From Acanthopleura granulata (lineage: Eukaryota; Mollusca; Polyplacophora; Chitonida; Chitonidae): a stretch of DNA of 64,000 nucleotides. The notes under the pieces are model-generated. The model searched no databases. It was not told where the DNA came from and was given only the letters and a program-made list of their open reading frames with translations. The stretch lies in contig JABBOT010000031.1 in assembly GCA_016165875.1 (NCBI GenBank), forward strand, positions 1,307,961 through 1,371,960, in the 5' to 3' direction. The first letter of the stretch is position 1, and each line of letters opens with the position of its first letter. The position numbers and the translations under genes are program-made. Shown piece by piece: positions 37,901 through 49,600 of the stretch.

Positions 37901-40192
37901 CTTGTCTCACTTAAATAAGTATGCATGATTTCAGTGATTTTGACCATGCCAGGTGTTTTTCAGGTGTACCAATGTCAATATTTTGACCTTGACAGGTGTT
38001 TTTCAGGTGTACCTATATCAATGTGTGTGATGACACAGGGCCTTTCCAGTTCAAACACAGCCTCTATCTGGCCTGTCTTCAGTTTGGGAGCCGACAACCA
38101 GAGTTTCCTGCCACTTCCTGACAGCAGGTTCCCAACCGGGTGATGGTCATCCTGAAATTACATACGTCCTTACATATACACACACTAGTCTGAAATTCTT
38201 AATAAAAGCACTGGGCCAATTTAATAAAAAAAATTAAGCTTTGGGGTATTCCTCAACATGAACACCTGTGACAGGTAAAACAGCTCTTTAATAGTATTTT
38301 GGAGCAAATGAATGATCACCAGCAATGAAAGCAGAATTTTTCCTGTTTTGCTTTTACTGCTGGTCTAATGAATTAGACATTGTATGCTAGGGATACAATG
38401 TCTCCCAAAATGATGGATATTTTAATATCCCTTTAAAACCTCCATATGCACAGACAAAGGAGCAGGCATTACTCTCCACAATGGGAACTCCTGTCTGTCT
38501 TGCGACAGTCATCAGCACACAGCCAACTCCACGCTGTGGACAATAACTCAGTAAATCTTCAAGTAGGCAAACATGGTTGCCAGTTCAATGTTTTGCCGGA
38601 GTTGTGGCCTATAAATGACACATCTGAGTGTAATAAGAACTCATTTTGGTTAAGTGAAAATGTGATTCCTTTGGCTAGCATTTAGGTGGGGGGAAACCAG
38701 GCAGGCCCCAGGGGAAAAACACCACCATCCACAGCTTGCTGGCAGACCTTCCCATGTACGCGAGGAAAGGAAGCCTGCAATGTCTAAACTCACAGCAACC
38801 GCACTGGTGCAAAGTACCTGGGCCATCACACCACGCTGGTGTGTTAACCGTGTTTTTTCAGAGGGATTTATCATGGATGAATGTGGAAAGGGCTATGTGC
38901 ACATGTACATGTGTGACATGCTTTTGTCACGTGAACAACACCTTAAAAGAACAAACAGTCTTTATTCACCCAGACCCATTCAGGACAGCAAGAATGGACT
39001 GACATATGAAGTCAACTGGGAAGCAACACTCAAGCAGCAACCTGATTTTAACATGATACTATGTTTCATTGATCATTTCTTCACCTTGCCATTCTCATGC
39101 GGGCGTTGGTCTGTTTTGAGTCAAAATTATAATGACGTCACGAAATGTAACTGATATCATCGATGTTTCTGTCAACTCTTCTTTCTCAGTCAGAGTAGTT
39201 TGGAAGTATTCGGAGATTGCTCACTGTTACTCATTACCTCATCTCTAATGCAAATTCCAACATATAAGGAATCTCGACCTATTTTCAGTCATTTTAAAAA
39301 ATGTAAGAACCCATATAAGTCCATATTTGTAGTGACGTCAGCTTTGGCAAAATTTTGATCAGCCATACTATGTTTCTCGTCTCCTACCCTGAAATTTATT
39401 TTTAGCAGTTGCTTTGGGATTCCCCATGCTGTCTCTCTAGTCACCACTTTGTGCTTCGCGACAGAACCACATGCTGTGGTAGATAGCGAAGCAAGACTCG
39501 CTACACGTAGTTGAGCACAGTCGAAGATTCTGGCGTCCCCACGTTGATGAAAATAACTGACGGCTATTATGCAGGCCTAAGGTCGACAGAGAACGATAAG
39601 GGACATTTCTGACTAAAACTTAATCGCCACGGTTTAGTTTTTAACGGCTAACTTTTGGTTCAACCGCCTGTAAAACTTGCAAGGGAGTTGCACGGCAATT
39701 TTCCATGGGTCGCGCTCTGACGGTGGTTTGAGGCCATACTATGGCGGGTCAAAATTTGCCCTAAACGTCACGGTCAAAGTGAACTCGGACTAAATTCCAA
39801 CATCTGAGCAATCTCGAACTACACTGATGAAGGAATAGTCTTGGGTACAGATAGTTTATGTTCATTTATTGTGATCACAAGACAGAAGAGACTGTCCGAA
39901 AAACTGAGATGTTTTAATAGCAAAAAGCTACTTCGTCCTTATGTCAGAGAGTGTTGACTGCGAACTTCGCACGTGAAACCATGTTCTGGCGAGTGGTGTA
40001 GCTCAGTTTTCGCCAGCTTTACACAGCATGTTACATCGCGACCTTAAAGCAGTCAACACAACACAGAATCCAGATACACACGGGAACTTAAGTATGCACA
40101 AAATAATCCCATTTTTGAACGCATAAATATTGACCATTCAGGCATACCTGTGAGCTAAAGGACACGACAAACTTCAGCGATACGGGAGCCAT
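28674..40192 (-). CDS. XRCC1-type N-terminal domain protein with C-terminal UBZ4 zinc finger
   Basis: Ten coding exons on the minus strand: 40148-40192, 38013-38151, 37184-37339, 36213-36376, 35752-35840, 35154-35373, 33711-33786, 31755-32703, 31385-31500, 28674-28942. All junctions are GT-AG and all phases join, giving about 740 codons. Residues 1 to about 150 match the XRCC1 N-terminal domain: start MAPVSLKFVVSFSSQ, then LMSPIDCRN, RMFNAS, WDRLRIICRQP and FGLSFIRITG. In XRCC1 this domain binds DNA polymerase beta and damaged DNA. No BRCT domain is visible. The middle is Ser/Thr/Pro-rich and probably disordered, with a basic patch (RLEKRKRRKL, about residue 300). The last 25 residues form a C-x2-C-x11-H-x3-C finger of UBZ4 type. 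It could be an XNDC1-like gene. A role in DNA repair with ubiquitin binding is inferred, not shown. The donor after 31755 (GTTTGT) is atypical. Confidence 0.9.
28957..28993. repeat. Poly(A) run, about 35 bp, in the last intron
   Basis: On the sense (minus) strand this is a long poly-T that ends about 15 bp upstream of the acceptor of the terminal exon, so it takes the place of the polypyrimidine tract. Confidence 0.9.
29341..30767. mobile_element. hAT-like DNA transposon remnant, about 1.4 kb
   Basis: Ends are inverted: left 'agggttcacacagttttcag' with 'aattccatgactttcca', right 'aattccatgactttccagga' ... 'cgtgaaccct'. Termini of the type CAGGGTTCAC with 'CCATGACTTT' blocks recall hAT-type elements. 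The interior has no transposase that I recognise, and a SINE is inserted in it. Target-site duplications are not clear. Confidence 0.65.
30100..30356 (-). mobile_element. SINE family A, full-length, with perfect 12-bp target duplication
   Basis: TACCTCATTTTA occurs at 30088-30099 and again at 30357-30368, exactly flanking the repeat. Read from 30356 on the minus strand: tRNA-like head (A-box region 'tggctcagtcggttagcgca', B-box region 'gagttcaagtccagc'), body with 'gtaagctggc' and 'ccaccataatgctgaccgcc', and tail 'taaaacaccaatcaaa'. This is the reference copy for family A in the window and, by its intact duplication, probably the youngest. It lies inside the hAT-like element and inside the last intron of the XRCC1-N/UBZ4 gene, in the same strand sense as the gene. 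Confidence 0.93.
31050..31335. repeat. 29-bp tandem repeat, about 10 copies, intronic
   Basis: Unit 'gtgtatcagccataagatca' plus 'tcataaaga', with shorter 26-bp variants lacking one 'atc' step. It begins about 50 bp from the splice donor at 31383 of the XRCC1-N/UBZ4 gene. Confidence 0.9.
31755..32703 (-). other. Large disordered central exon of the XRCC1-N/UBZ4 gene
   Basis: 949 bp encoding a hydrophilic, Ser/Thr/Asn-rich region with an acidic stretch (ENSDDDTDKF), a basic start and a run of threonines near its end. No folded domain is recognised. The exon is joined to the preceding 76-bp exon by a split Asp codon and to the next by a split Gly codon. Confidence 0.8.
33855..33965. repeat. Interspersed repeat family C, fragment
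   Basis: Blocks 'actcaggaaattt', 'ggggtggaggaaa' and 'ccactggcctttggcaagta' match the block order of family C at 40890-40970. It lies within an intron. Confidence 0.4.
34790..35045. mobile_element. Possible SINE or short interspersed repeat with (GAAT)n end
   Basis: A GAAT microsatellite (34984-35000) is followed by 'ttatggcttaacgccacatc' and 'ggcaatatcaaaggtggga', a phrase type I associate with mollusc SINE-like repeats. No second copy is present in the window, so the boundaries are guesses. Confidence 0.4.
35540..35740 (-). mobile_element. SINE family B, copy 2 (truncated)
   Basis: Blocks 'cagtcacattacaccgacac', 'ctctcagtgcggagacccaa', 'gatccc' and 'ggacgctcaaacgaccaccg' match family B at 3190-3385 and 48660-48822. 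The tail half is missing. It sits 12 bp from the donor of the exon at 35752-35840. Confidence 0.75.
36428..36495 (-). mobile_element. SINE family A, short 3' fragment
   Basis: Only the T-rich tail and adjoining body: 'tttgattggtgtttaatgcc', 'actcaggaatatttagctta', 'cgatcgccgcc'. A heavily 5'-truncated copy, intronic. Confidence 0.7.
37935..38012 (-). repeat. Tandem duplication of a splice-donor region
   Basis: Two roughly 45-bp copies, each with 'ttttgacc.tg.caggtgtt' and 'tttcaggtgtacc'. In the sense (minus) strand each copy holds GGTACACCTGAAAAACACCTG, broken here by the real donor at 38011-38012; the second copy is a decoy donor within the intron. Confidence 0.75.
38685..38850 (-). mobile_element. 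SINE family A, fragment
   Basis: Contains 'ggtggggggaaaccaggcag', 'cttgctggcagaccttccca', 'aaactcacagcaaccgcac' and the diverged tRNA-like end near 38850. The tail half is missing. Located in intron 1 of the XRCC1-N/UBZ4 gene. Confidence 0.7.
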
Positions 40193-40869
40193 TTTCACCT
40201 TTCCCGCAATTTTCCTTATATGGAGTCGAACTAATGGGGGGACAACTCTGGGGTAAATGCACCAACTGATGCCGAACAAGGGAAGTAACTTTGTTATAAC
40301 GCTTAAATGCCAATATACAAATACTACACCTGCATTTTAACACATTTTCGGTTATATGTTGTTTTTTTTTAAATTAAACTTGCGGTATTGACATTCCAAA
40401 ATGACAAGTTGAAATTCTGACTTCTTAGATAATTACTGACAGTTATCTGCAACTGATACTGGTATTTGAACTCAGTAAACCCTATCCTTCTTGGAGGCAA
40501 CTTATAAAATTGCTTATTCATATTTTGATTACATTTCAGTTAAATTTCTACAAAATGTTTGGACAATGTTAAATCCCTTCACTAGCTCATTTAACTTATA
40601 TGGGGAGAAATATTTCGAAACAATCAGGAATTAATTTAATTATCACAACATGATATAAATGCCCTTTCTCAGAATTACTGAAAATACCCAACACCTCAGT
40701 GGTTACTTGAATAATCACACTCATCGGTCACAAAAGCATTGAAGATGTTTAAGCAGAGCCTATGTTCCACTCCTAAAACTTCATGTAATCTGACATCAAA
40801 AACTCGATTTGAACTGGCTGGGTACCTGTGATTTTCAGTGACTCTAAACTTGTTCAATTTTTTTTCATT

Positions 40870-41085
40870 TGCTCATTATAGCATACTCAAGTTTACAGGC
40901 AAACAGTCAGTTTCATTGGTGAAGGCAACTGGAGTGCCCAGAATAAACCTGCGACCTTTGGTAAGGTACTGACAAAGTTTCCCATGTAACTTACAGAAAT
41001 GCACACCATATTGGTGAAAAACAAGTGGTTTTCTATTAGTGGTACGGACTGTTCATTGACACCAAGGAACCACCAGCAGCAAAAG
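40870..41085. repeat. Interspersed repeat family C, longest copy
   Basis: Blocks 'catactcaag', 'ggcaactggagtgcccagaa', 'aaacctgcgacctttggtaa', 'tttcccatgtaacttacaga' and 'gcacaccatattggtgaa'. Shared with 1405-1590, 1930-2050 and 33855-33965. Class unknown; the 'actcaag' start resembles SINE A. Confidence 0.55.
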
Positions 41086-41224
41086 GAGAATCTAGCATTC
41101 ATTCGATAAACACACCAGTCTTTACTATGAAAGTTTACTCTAGAAGAGTACTACTTGTAGGAAACTGTGACACTTCATATGTAGCTTACAGACTTCTTCA
41201 GATTTGTAGGGGCAAGCATGCATC

Positions 41225-41460
41225 TGTATATTTGTTTCATTTATGTACTGTACCGCACTCAAAAATACTTCACTTGTTTGATTTGGGATTTATGCCACAC
41301 TCAAGAGCATTTCACTAATACGATGGTGGCCACGATTATGGTGGGAGGAAACTGGGCAGAACCCACAGGTTGCTTGCAGCCCTTCTCACTTACTGCCAGA
41401 GATGAAAACAGCATAAATTATAAAGTGACCACGTTGGCAAGATTTCATTTCTTGTAATGT
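41225..41460 (-). mobile_element. SINE family A, diverged copy with duplicated tail
   Basis: Two successive tail copies ('accgcactcaaaaatacttc' and 'gccacactcaagagcatttc') are followed by one body ('ggtggccacgattatggtgg', 'aaactgggcagaaccc'). The tRNA-like head is missing or unrecognisable. Confidence 0.7.
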
Positions 41461-41738
41461 GGGTGGGTTTATGACAGAACCCAGTACCACTTCTTGAAGT
41501 ATCTGATTTACTTTGCTTACAGTTTAACACTGTCTTCAGCATGCTTAAAAAAAATCGTTGTGATTTTGCCGTCATGCTCACAAAATGACCAGTGACTAAA
41601 AATAAAATAAAGATTTGATCTTGGCCCAAACTGCCTGGGTCTACGAAAGTCTACACCACAAATGCACAACTTCATAAACACACAAAGATAAAAAAAAAAA
41701 AATAAAGACAACATCAGCACACCTCAATCAAGGTTCAT

Positions 41739-43696
41739 AAAATACAGGTTTTATTATCAATCCTCGTTTTGTTCAATAACCCTGAACCCACATGTTTTGT
41801 GTATAAAAAACAAAAACATAACAAAAAACACATACATGAGATTTACACCAACATGTAACAAGAAAATAAATATTCACCGGCCATTAATGTTGCAGAATAC
41901 AGTAACGATTTACACACAAAGAAACACTGTTGCCACAGTTAAATATTATTATCTTCAAATATATAGCACTTCTGTATGCTTGACAAGCAAAAATAAACGA
42001 CTTCATTCAAAACCATGTACAATGTAGTACGTAGTACAATGTATATCATTGACAGGACTGAAAAATCTGGAAATGCATAATTCAATACTAAATGAAGAAT
42101 ACATGTAACAGAAAAACCACCACAGTTTAAATCGGGAACACATGAAACCAATGATGGCAGTATGGAGCATTAGGTTACCATATAAATATACATGAAGCAA
42201 AACAAAAGGAAGAAAGAAAAAAAGTAGCACAACAATCACAAAACAAATGCGTAACACTATCAAGTTACAATCCAACTGCAAGCCAAGGTCATCCATCATG
42301 ACTGCAATCACCAAATATATAACTTTCAACGGAACTATTTCACCATAGAAATACATATGAAGTAAAACCAATAGAATGTGCACAACCAAAAAACACTGTG
42401 AACTTATACTGTTACAAATGTAAAACACCTTCAAGTTATATTGTTACCACTGTAAAACATGATGCACATAGGTTGTCAAATTTCACAGATACAGTGAAAA
42501 ACAAACATAGCTACATGCTACACAGACACAGTGAAAAACAAACATAGTTACATGGTACACAAGTAGCATCATGAACTTCCACTGTTACAATTCTTAAAAC
42601 AATTTGAACTTTACCAAACAGCATAATCCTGATTGCATAGATAAAAGTATGCACTGCATGTGTTACTCTTTGGAAATGTCGACACACTTCGGTAAAAGCA
42701 CTAACCTTCACCAAGCTAATGACATAAAAATGACAATACATAACAGACAAGCAAACACAAATATTAAATTCTTTGTATTAAGATACACTCACAAAAACTG
42801 ACTTTGCTTAAGCAAGAATGAAAGTCTCTGCATCCAGCAGAACATGGTTGACTACATGGTTAATTTTATTTCAGCATGTTTTCTCAGATGACAAAATACA
42901 AACATTCAAATATACCATTAACATACTTTAATATAAAGTTGACAATTTGAATAACTTAATCGTACATAGCAATTATATTATTTACACCTTTACTTTTTAA
43001 TAAATACATGTACATTTATTTGCTCTATTTGCTTCTTCATGCTATTACCCTATCCAAATATGTTTATAAACACATTCACGCAGTTACTGAAGTTGATTTT
43101 TTTTCCAGCATCTAAAAAATAAATATGTTCTCAATATTACATCATGTTCTGATTCGTTTCTCAACTTTTGTTCTCAAAATATTGCTTACTGAGAATGAAA
43201 GTTGATCTTCATGAGAACAAAAATTTCAAACTGCAACTGGAATTCAACCATGTAGAAAGTGAGGTTCGGTATTCTTTGTTCTTTATTTCTAGATAATGTA
43301 CTGTAAAAATATCCTATCCAGATAACTGTTTTAATTTCAGTTTTTGATAGTGATTGTAAATCTACAAATGATAATTATTTTCTCTTGTTCTTTCATTTCC
43401 ACAAGGATATTCTTTCAAAATTTGTATGTGCATTTACAAAATCGTTTGAGGAAAAAATGTCACAAAAACGTATTGTGTCAATCCAGTTTTCATATTAACA
43501 CTTGAACACCACTTTACGATGTCAACTTTTTGAACCAATCTTCAAACACGTCAACCAGGAAGTGTGCAAGGGTCTATCAAGCATTTCAATCATTTTCCCC
43601 ATCCGGCACTCAAAGCACTTGAGAGTAATTTTTATCCTGCCTCCGTCTATGTCAAACAAACACACAATAAAATCACTTGTGGGAAAACTGTCCCAT
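41739..43696 (-). other. Probable 3' UTR and 3' flank of AACS
   Basis: AT-rich DNA following the AACS stop. A candidate AATAAA (minus strand) lies at 43282-43287, about 410 bp after the stop, with later candidates such as near 43012 and 41748. Two diverged direct repeats about 165 bp apart occur around 42175-42210 and 42340-42375 ('ccata.aaatacata..gaa', 'aaaac'). The 143-codon open frame at 42003-42434 minus reads as hydrophobic low-complexity sequence and is not called. Confidence 0.45.
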
Positions 43697-46600
43697 TCAG
43701 AAATTCTGCAGCTCTGAAATGTTGTAGTAAAGATTGAGAGAGTTGGGGTTGGCCAGGGCTCCCTTCTGTATCACCTCCTCTCCCATCAAAGCCTGTCTCA
43801 CAGCTATCTCCACTTTCTTACCACTGATTGTGTACTGAAAACCAGAAAAGTTAAGCATACATAACTGTCATGTTGCTTCACAGCCACATGTCTCTACACT
43901 TGTCTAGCAAGGCATCTTGTACCTCTACAGCCAGAACAGCAAGTCTGGTCTCATTCGTTAAGGGACAGGCAATAGCAGTGAGCCAACGCTTTATTCATTA
44001 TTTGATTGATGTTTTATGATGTACTCAAGAATATTTCACTTATACATCTGTGGACAGCATTATGGTGGGTGGAAACCAGGCAGAGCCAGGGAGGAAACCC
44101 ACAACCATCAGCAGGTTTCTGGTGGACCTTCCCTCGTAGAGCAAATTTTAGGATAAAAACATGGAAAGTACAAGGACAGTACATGAAAATCTTAAAACTC
44201 TGGCATCCTGTCAGCCTTTATTCATAAATGCCACTTGTCACAGAAAAGTCCTAACAACAGATGTAAAACTTTCATAATTATGAAAAGAGGAGAGAATCAC
44301 AATTGTAATTGAGTTGCAAAAAAAGCCACAAGTCCGACTCCATCAAATTTTAAATTAAAGCTGTTATCCAACAGTATTGCTGGGGTGCACACTATTACGT
44401 ATTTGCCACATCTGGAAGTCCCCTGATGAATTCATAGTAATACAAAAGAGAAAAACAGAACTGAAAAGATTGAAAAGGAATGAAGTGGATTGGAACACGT
44501 GACTGCCAAGTATCATATACAATGGGCCTAGTACTAAAAACCACTTTTGGAAGCAGTTCAGCTTTAATCTTTTGCCCATAGCCTTTAACAAGACACATAA
44601 AAAATATAGCGTAGCAAGGATAATCTTCATTCTCATAGTAAACTGCACTCAGCCATTTTCAGTTTTACACCTATAGCTGTTTCTTATCATGTGACCTCTA
44701 AACCTTTTGAAATTTTGCTTTTTTGCACTTTGTATGGTACATATCTGGCCCTTTGTACTCTGCAATTTTCAGCGTTACAACTGTAGCTATTTTCTGTCAC
44801 GTGACCTCCAAATATGGGGAAATTAAATTTTTTGAACTTTGATCATAATTTGCATCAAAAGTATACAACGCTGGCAAAAAAATAAGATCAGTTTCATGAT
44901 CAGGACGTCAAACTACAACAGGTAGCACACTTACAATATTTAAATTCAAAAACTTCTGGTCACGTGACACCTTCTGTAATCAGTAAATTTCCTCAGTTTT
45001 TAACATATGAAAATGCACACATAATTTGCCCCGATATATTCTATCTGCGTTTTAAATTTCAGCTCCATTGGATAAACCCTTCTTGAGAAAACGACATGTC
45101 AACGCATTCTATTCATGGCAATATGGTGTCCAAAGTAGGTTGAAAAAAAGAAAAATTGTGGGGAAAAAATTTCCATGGGAAAGTGATAAGAAACAGACCA
45201 TATTTGAACCTCAGAGAGCTAGCACTAGTCTGTTGTGCCTAATAATATCATGATAATTGAAAAAAAAAAAAGAGAGAGAAAAGTCTTGCAGGATCCAACT
45301 GGGTTTGAACCAGAGACTGCTAGGTACAATGTTCACTGGGGCTGTCCTGAAAGCCACATATAGGGAGAGACTCTGCTATTGATCTACTGCTCCTGGCACC
45401 TGGCAGAATTAGAATACCTCGCTCAAGCCAGCCATATGACTGTAACTGGTTTGGTGAAGTCTTGTACAAAGCTCCCATAATATTTAAACAGAAGGTGCGG
45501 CCAAAATTTTGCTGGTTTTTGGGCAAAAACTCAAAAACTATACAATGTATGAAAATAATTCTCACACATTTGTAATCCTGAACTCAAGGAGCACAAGACA
45601 GTGTGTTTGTTTAATCATTTTCAGCAATTCTTAGGGTGGACCTAATTTTGATCTATCTTTAGCAGTCAGTTACACCCCAATTTGCATCCCAACCCCAAAG
45701 TTTTTTATACTATCAGTCAGGTGATTCAGATAGCTTAAACCGTTTTGGAAAAGAAGATTTTTTAAGCGTAACAACAAAATTTAAAAATGGCGACTACATC
45801 ACGTGACAAGCCCAAGATAACAAAACGTTAAAAGTTGCTTCATATGTGTATTATCAAAACTGCAAAGTTTTGATTATATACCTTCAGCAGTTTGGGACAA
45901 ATTGCAATTTTACGAGCGGATTAAAAATAATAATGATAATAATCTGAACGATTTCATGAGGTGTCCCACCAGGATGGCGTGGGCCTCTAATTAGACAAAT
46001 CTAAAACTAAACATGTCTCATATTTAGTGACATTTTTATTTCCTTGTGAACATGTTGTTTAACATAAGAATTTTTTTATCTATGCCTGCACATTCTACAC
46101 ATTCTGGTGATGAAATTGTCTTGGTGTGGATCTGCCTACACATACAGATATCAACTTACGGGAATGTCTGTGGTGGTGAGAATGAAGGCCGGGACGTGTC
46201 TGGATGACAAGGCTACCCGGATCGAGTTCTTCACATTTGTCCTGAACTCCGGTGTGAACTCGCTGCCAGGGGCCATCTTCAGGAAGAGCACCACCCTCTC
46301 TTCCGTGCCGTCTTTTTTCCTCTGACCCACGCACACGCTGTCTTCTATCTCCTTAAAGGCCTCAACTACAAAGCACTTTTAAGTTAATTATCGTTTTCAT
46401 GCACAACAGTGGAAGGATGTCAAGGAGAATTAAGAGCCAAGGAAAAATTCCACCCAAAAAAGTGCATTTTTAGAAGTGAATGAAGGTTTGGAAAAAAGAA
46501 AAATAAAGCCTACATCCACAAACAAAATTTTGTTGTGATAAACAGAAATCTCAGAACCAGCTAAAATTAGTAACCCAATGTGGGTCAAACACGATTATTT

Positions 46601-49600
46601 ATTCTGTGTTCACCTTGCACTATTCAAGATTACATTCAGGAGCACAGTTCAGCTAATCAGGACTCAAAAATGTTTTTTTGCTAAGATGAAAACTGGCATA
46701 CTGGTGAGTCACATGTCAGTTGGATAATGTCAGCTAATTATTTGAATGGTTTTTTGGTCCCTAAGAAAGATTTAATCTTAGTCATGTTAGTATTTCTCAC
46801 TTGGAAAGAGGAAGTCACTTACCGACATTATAGATCTCAGCACTGCCAAATCTGACCCCATTAGGGTTCAAGGTGCCATCACTGCCATCAAGGTGAAACA
46901 AGAACAAAGGAGATATGAGATGTAGGATTTTGAAGGGAATCTGGGAATCGGATTGTCGCCATGACTCCCATAAACAATATCAAATTCCTACTTTTGTTAT
47001 AATAAATAATACATTTTTGGGAGGTCATTAAAGTTATAAAGAATGGAATCCCCAAAACCTGTTTGCTTACAATTATACGCTTCACTCTGATCAACTTTCT
47101 TGTGATATCTGTACTAGAAATAATTTGGGACAAGATTCTGGTGGATTCCAGCAAAGAAAATCTACAGAATTCCACTTTGATTCTGGTAAAAAAAGAAAAA
47201 AATAAAGCCCTATTAAGGATGATATCATGCAGTACAATGTTTTTGGCATGAAGGTATGTGATAATATCCGGTATAATGTAGTTGGAATGGTGATAGGTGA
47301 GATGATCCAGTACAATGCTTCTGATGTGGTGATAGGTGATATGATCCAGTACAATGTTTTGGTGGAGCGATAGGTGATATCATCCAGTACATTACTTCTG
47401 ATGTGATGATAGGTGACATCATCCAGTACAATGCTTCTGATGTGGTGATAGGTGATATGATCCAGTACAATGCTTTTGATGTTGTGATAGGTGATATAAT
47501 CCAGTACAATACTTCTGATGTGATGATAGGTGACATCATCCAGTACATTACTTCTGATGTGGTGATAGGTGACATCATCCAGTACAATGCTTCTGATGTG
47601 GTGATAGGTGATATGATCCAGTACAATGCTTTTGATGTTGTGATAGGTGATATAATCCAGTACAATGTTTTGGTGGAGCGATAGGTGATATCATCCAGTA
47701 CAATACTTCTGATGTGATGATAGGTGACATCATCCAGTACAATGCTTCTGATGTGGTGATAGGTGATATGATCCAGTACAATGCTTCTGATGTGGTGATA
47801 GGTGATATGATCCAGTACAATGCTTTTGATGTTGTGATGGGTGATATAACCCAGTACAATGTTTTTGATGTGGTGATAGGGGACATCATCCAGTACAATG
47901 CTTTTGGTGGAGCGATAGGTGATATCATCCAGTATAGTGTTTTTGATGTGGTGATAGCTTGCACCTTTCTGTGCAACAAGTTGGTGCTCACAACTGAGAG
48001 GTTAGAGCAAGCAAACAGGATCAGTTGGCCCGGTGTCCAGTATAAAGTGAACGAGTGTCTTTGGCACAATGCTACAGTGGCGGCAGCTTTTCGGGATCAT
48101 GAGCTCGGCCTGCCACAAGTTGACACGGCACATCTGCATTTTACGGACCCCTTGTCGTCATATGACTGAATATTTGTTGAGTACGACGTAAAACCCACGC
48201 ATACATACATACATACATACATACTGCCTCTTAGTTCAGAGTGAGAATAAGAATAAATAGAGAAAACAGTAGGTTTCATATATTTCGTTGGTGGTGTACG
48301 CCGTACAAAAGATTATTTCACTTATACGATGGCGGCCAGCATTATGGTGGGGGGAAACTGGGCAGAGCCCGCGGGAAACCCATGACCATTCGCAGGTTGT
48401 TGGCAGGCCTTCTCACGTACGGCTGGATAGTATGTTTTAAAGTCAGCTTCAACCCCAAATCTACAACCACTGCTTCCTTAGTCCATGATTCTAGAGGGTG
48501 GGTTCATCATCTAACACATGTATGTCTTCTTGGGGTCTTACATTATACTCAACAATTTTTCAGTTATATGCCGATGACAATTCCTTAGAATGCACATGTA
48601 CTTTGTCTTCGTGTGGCAGGGTGAGTCCTTGCTGCCAAAGTGTTTCTGCCTCACATGACACCGTACCCAGTCACATTATACTGACATCGGGCTGACCAGT
48701 CCAAGGAAGGCAACAATGAGTACCACTCTTAAAATGTTTGGTATGACCCGACCCAAGATTGATCCTGGATCTCCCAAACCCAAGGCAGACGCTCTAACTG
48801 TTAGGCCACCAAGGCGGTCGCATTATCCAGTGGATTCATCCCCCAATAAGTTTTACAAGGTCAGCCTGTACTCTACATCATAAACATAACCGCATTTCTA
48901 GATACCGTCTGTGGCCCTCACCTTCTGCCTGCTGTTACTGGGTTCATCAGACAGTGGTCTCCATGTGTCTACACACCTGGGGAAAACAAGACACTCACCT
49001 TCTGCCCAGCATGATGATGCCCCCTGTACCTGGGTTGATCATACAGTGATCCCCGTGTGCCCACACACCTGTGGAAAAGACACCATTGTTTTCCTTTCAA
49101 TTATATCGCCTTTTTTAACCGAATTAAATGCATTCCAATATTTCTGCCGACCAATTACATCCCAGGGGATCGTTTTATGAAGAGGGTGCAACACTACGTC
49201 AAATGCAATTACCAAGGCGACATAATTTTTTTGGGGTTCAAAATAATATATTGTCAACCTAGCTGTTTAGAGTGTTCCTGCAAATGAAGTTACTTTAAAA
49301 AGACTATAAATGTGGTTCATACAGTCCATTAAGAGATTAAATATTTAAACTCCTATCATTCTATTCAATAAAATCTTCATAAGAGCATCAAGGTCCCTAT
49401 GGAAATAGGAACAAATAGCCTAAATATATTTGCTTCAAAAGTTTACACAAAAAGGAAGGGGGTGATGGGACTTTTTATTGGGAGCCTCCCTGCACCCAGA
49501 CCCTGCTCCAGCTAATTTCTGCCCCACATCAGCATTCACGTACATAAACTTTTGCCAATTATCTATGTACACAAACAGGCATTCACATTCAGAGATAATT

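Larger units (their letters stand above)
36213..40192 (-). other. XRCC1 N-terminal domain, coding exons 1-4
   Basis: Four exons encode the beta-sandwich-like domain of about 150 residues. Exon 1 is only 45 bp and ends in phase 0 after SSQ, as the XRCC1 start also ends its first strand at 'SSQ'. The start ATG at 40190-40192 was chosen because it gives the family's typical N-terminus; an ATG farther upstream in the same frame would add residues with no similarity. Intron 1 is about 2 kb and contains a truncated SINE A. Confidence 0.85.
40193..41738. other. Region upstream of the XRCC1-N/UBZ4 gene
   Basis: The 5' UTR and promoter of the minus-strand gene must lie from 40193 upward, but I see no clear TATA box or initiator. 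The stretch also holds repeat family C (40870-41085) and a SINE A copy (41225-41460). Confidence 0.4.

Noticed and set aside
42003..42434. 143-codon membrane-protein-like frame on the minus strand
   Set aside because: Lies in the probable AACS 3' UTR, contains diverged direct repeats, and its hydrophobicity follows from T-rich sequence.
47215..47955. Long open frames with Ile/Tyr-rich repeats
   Set aside because: 39-bp minisatellite, a multiple of 3; open on both strands, inside an AACS intron.
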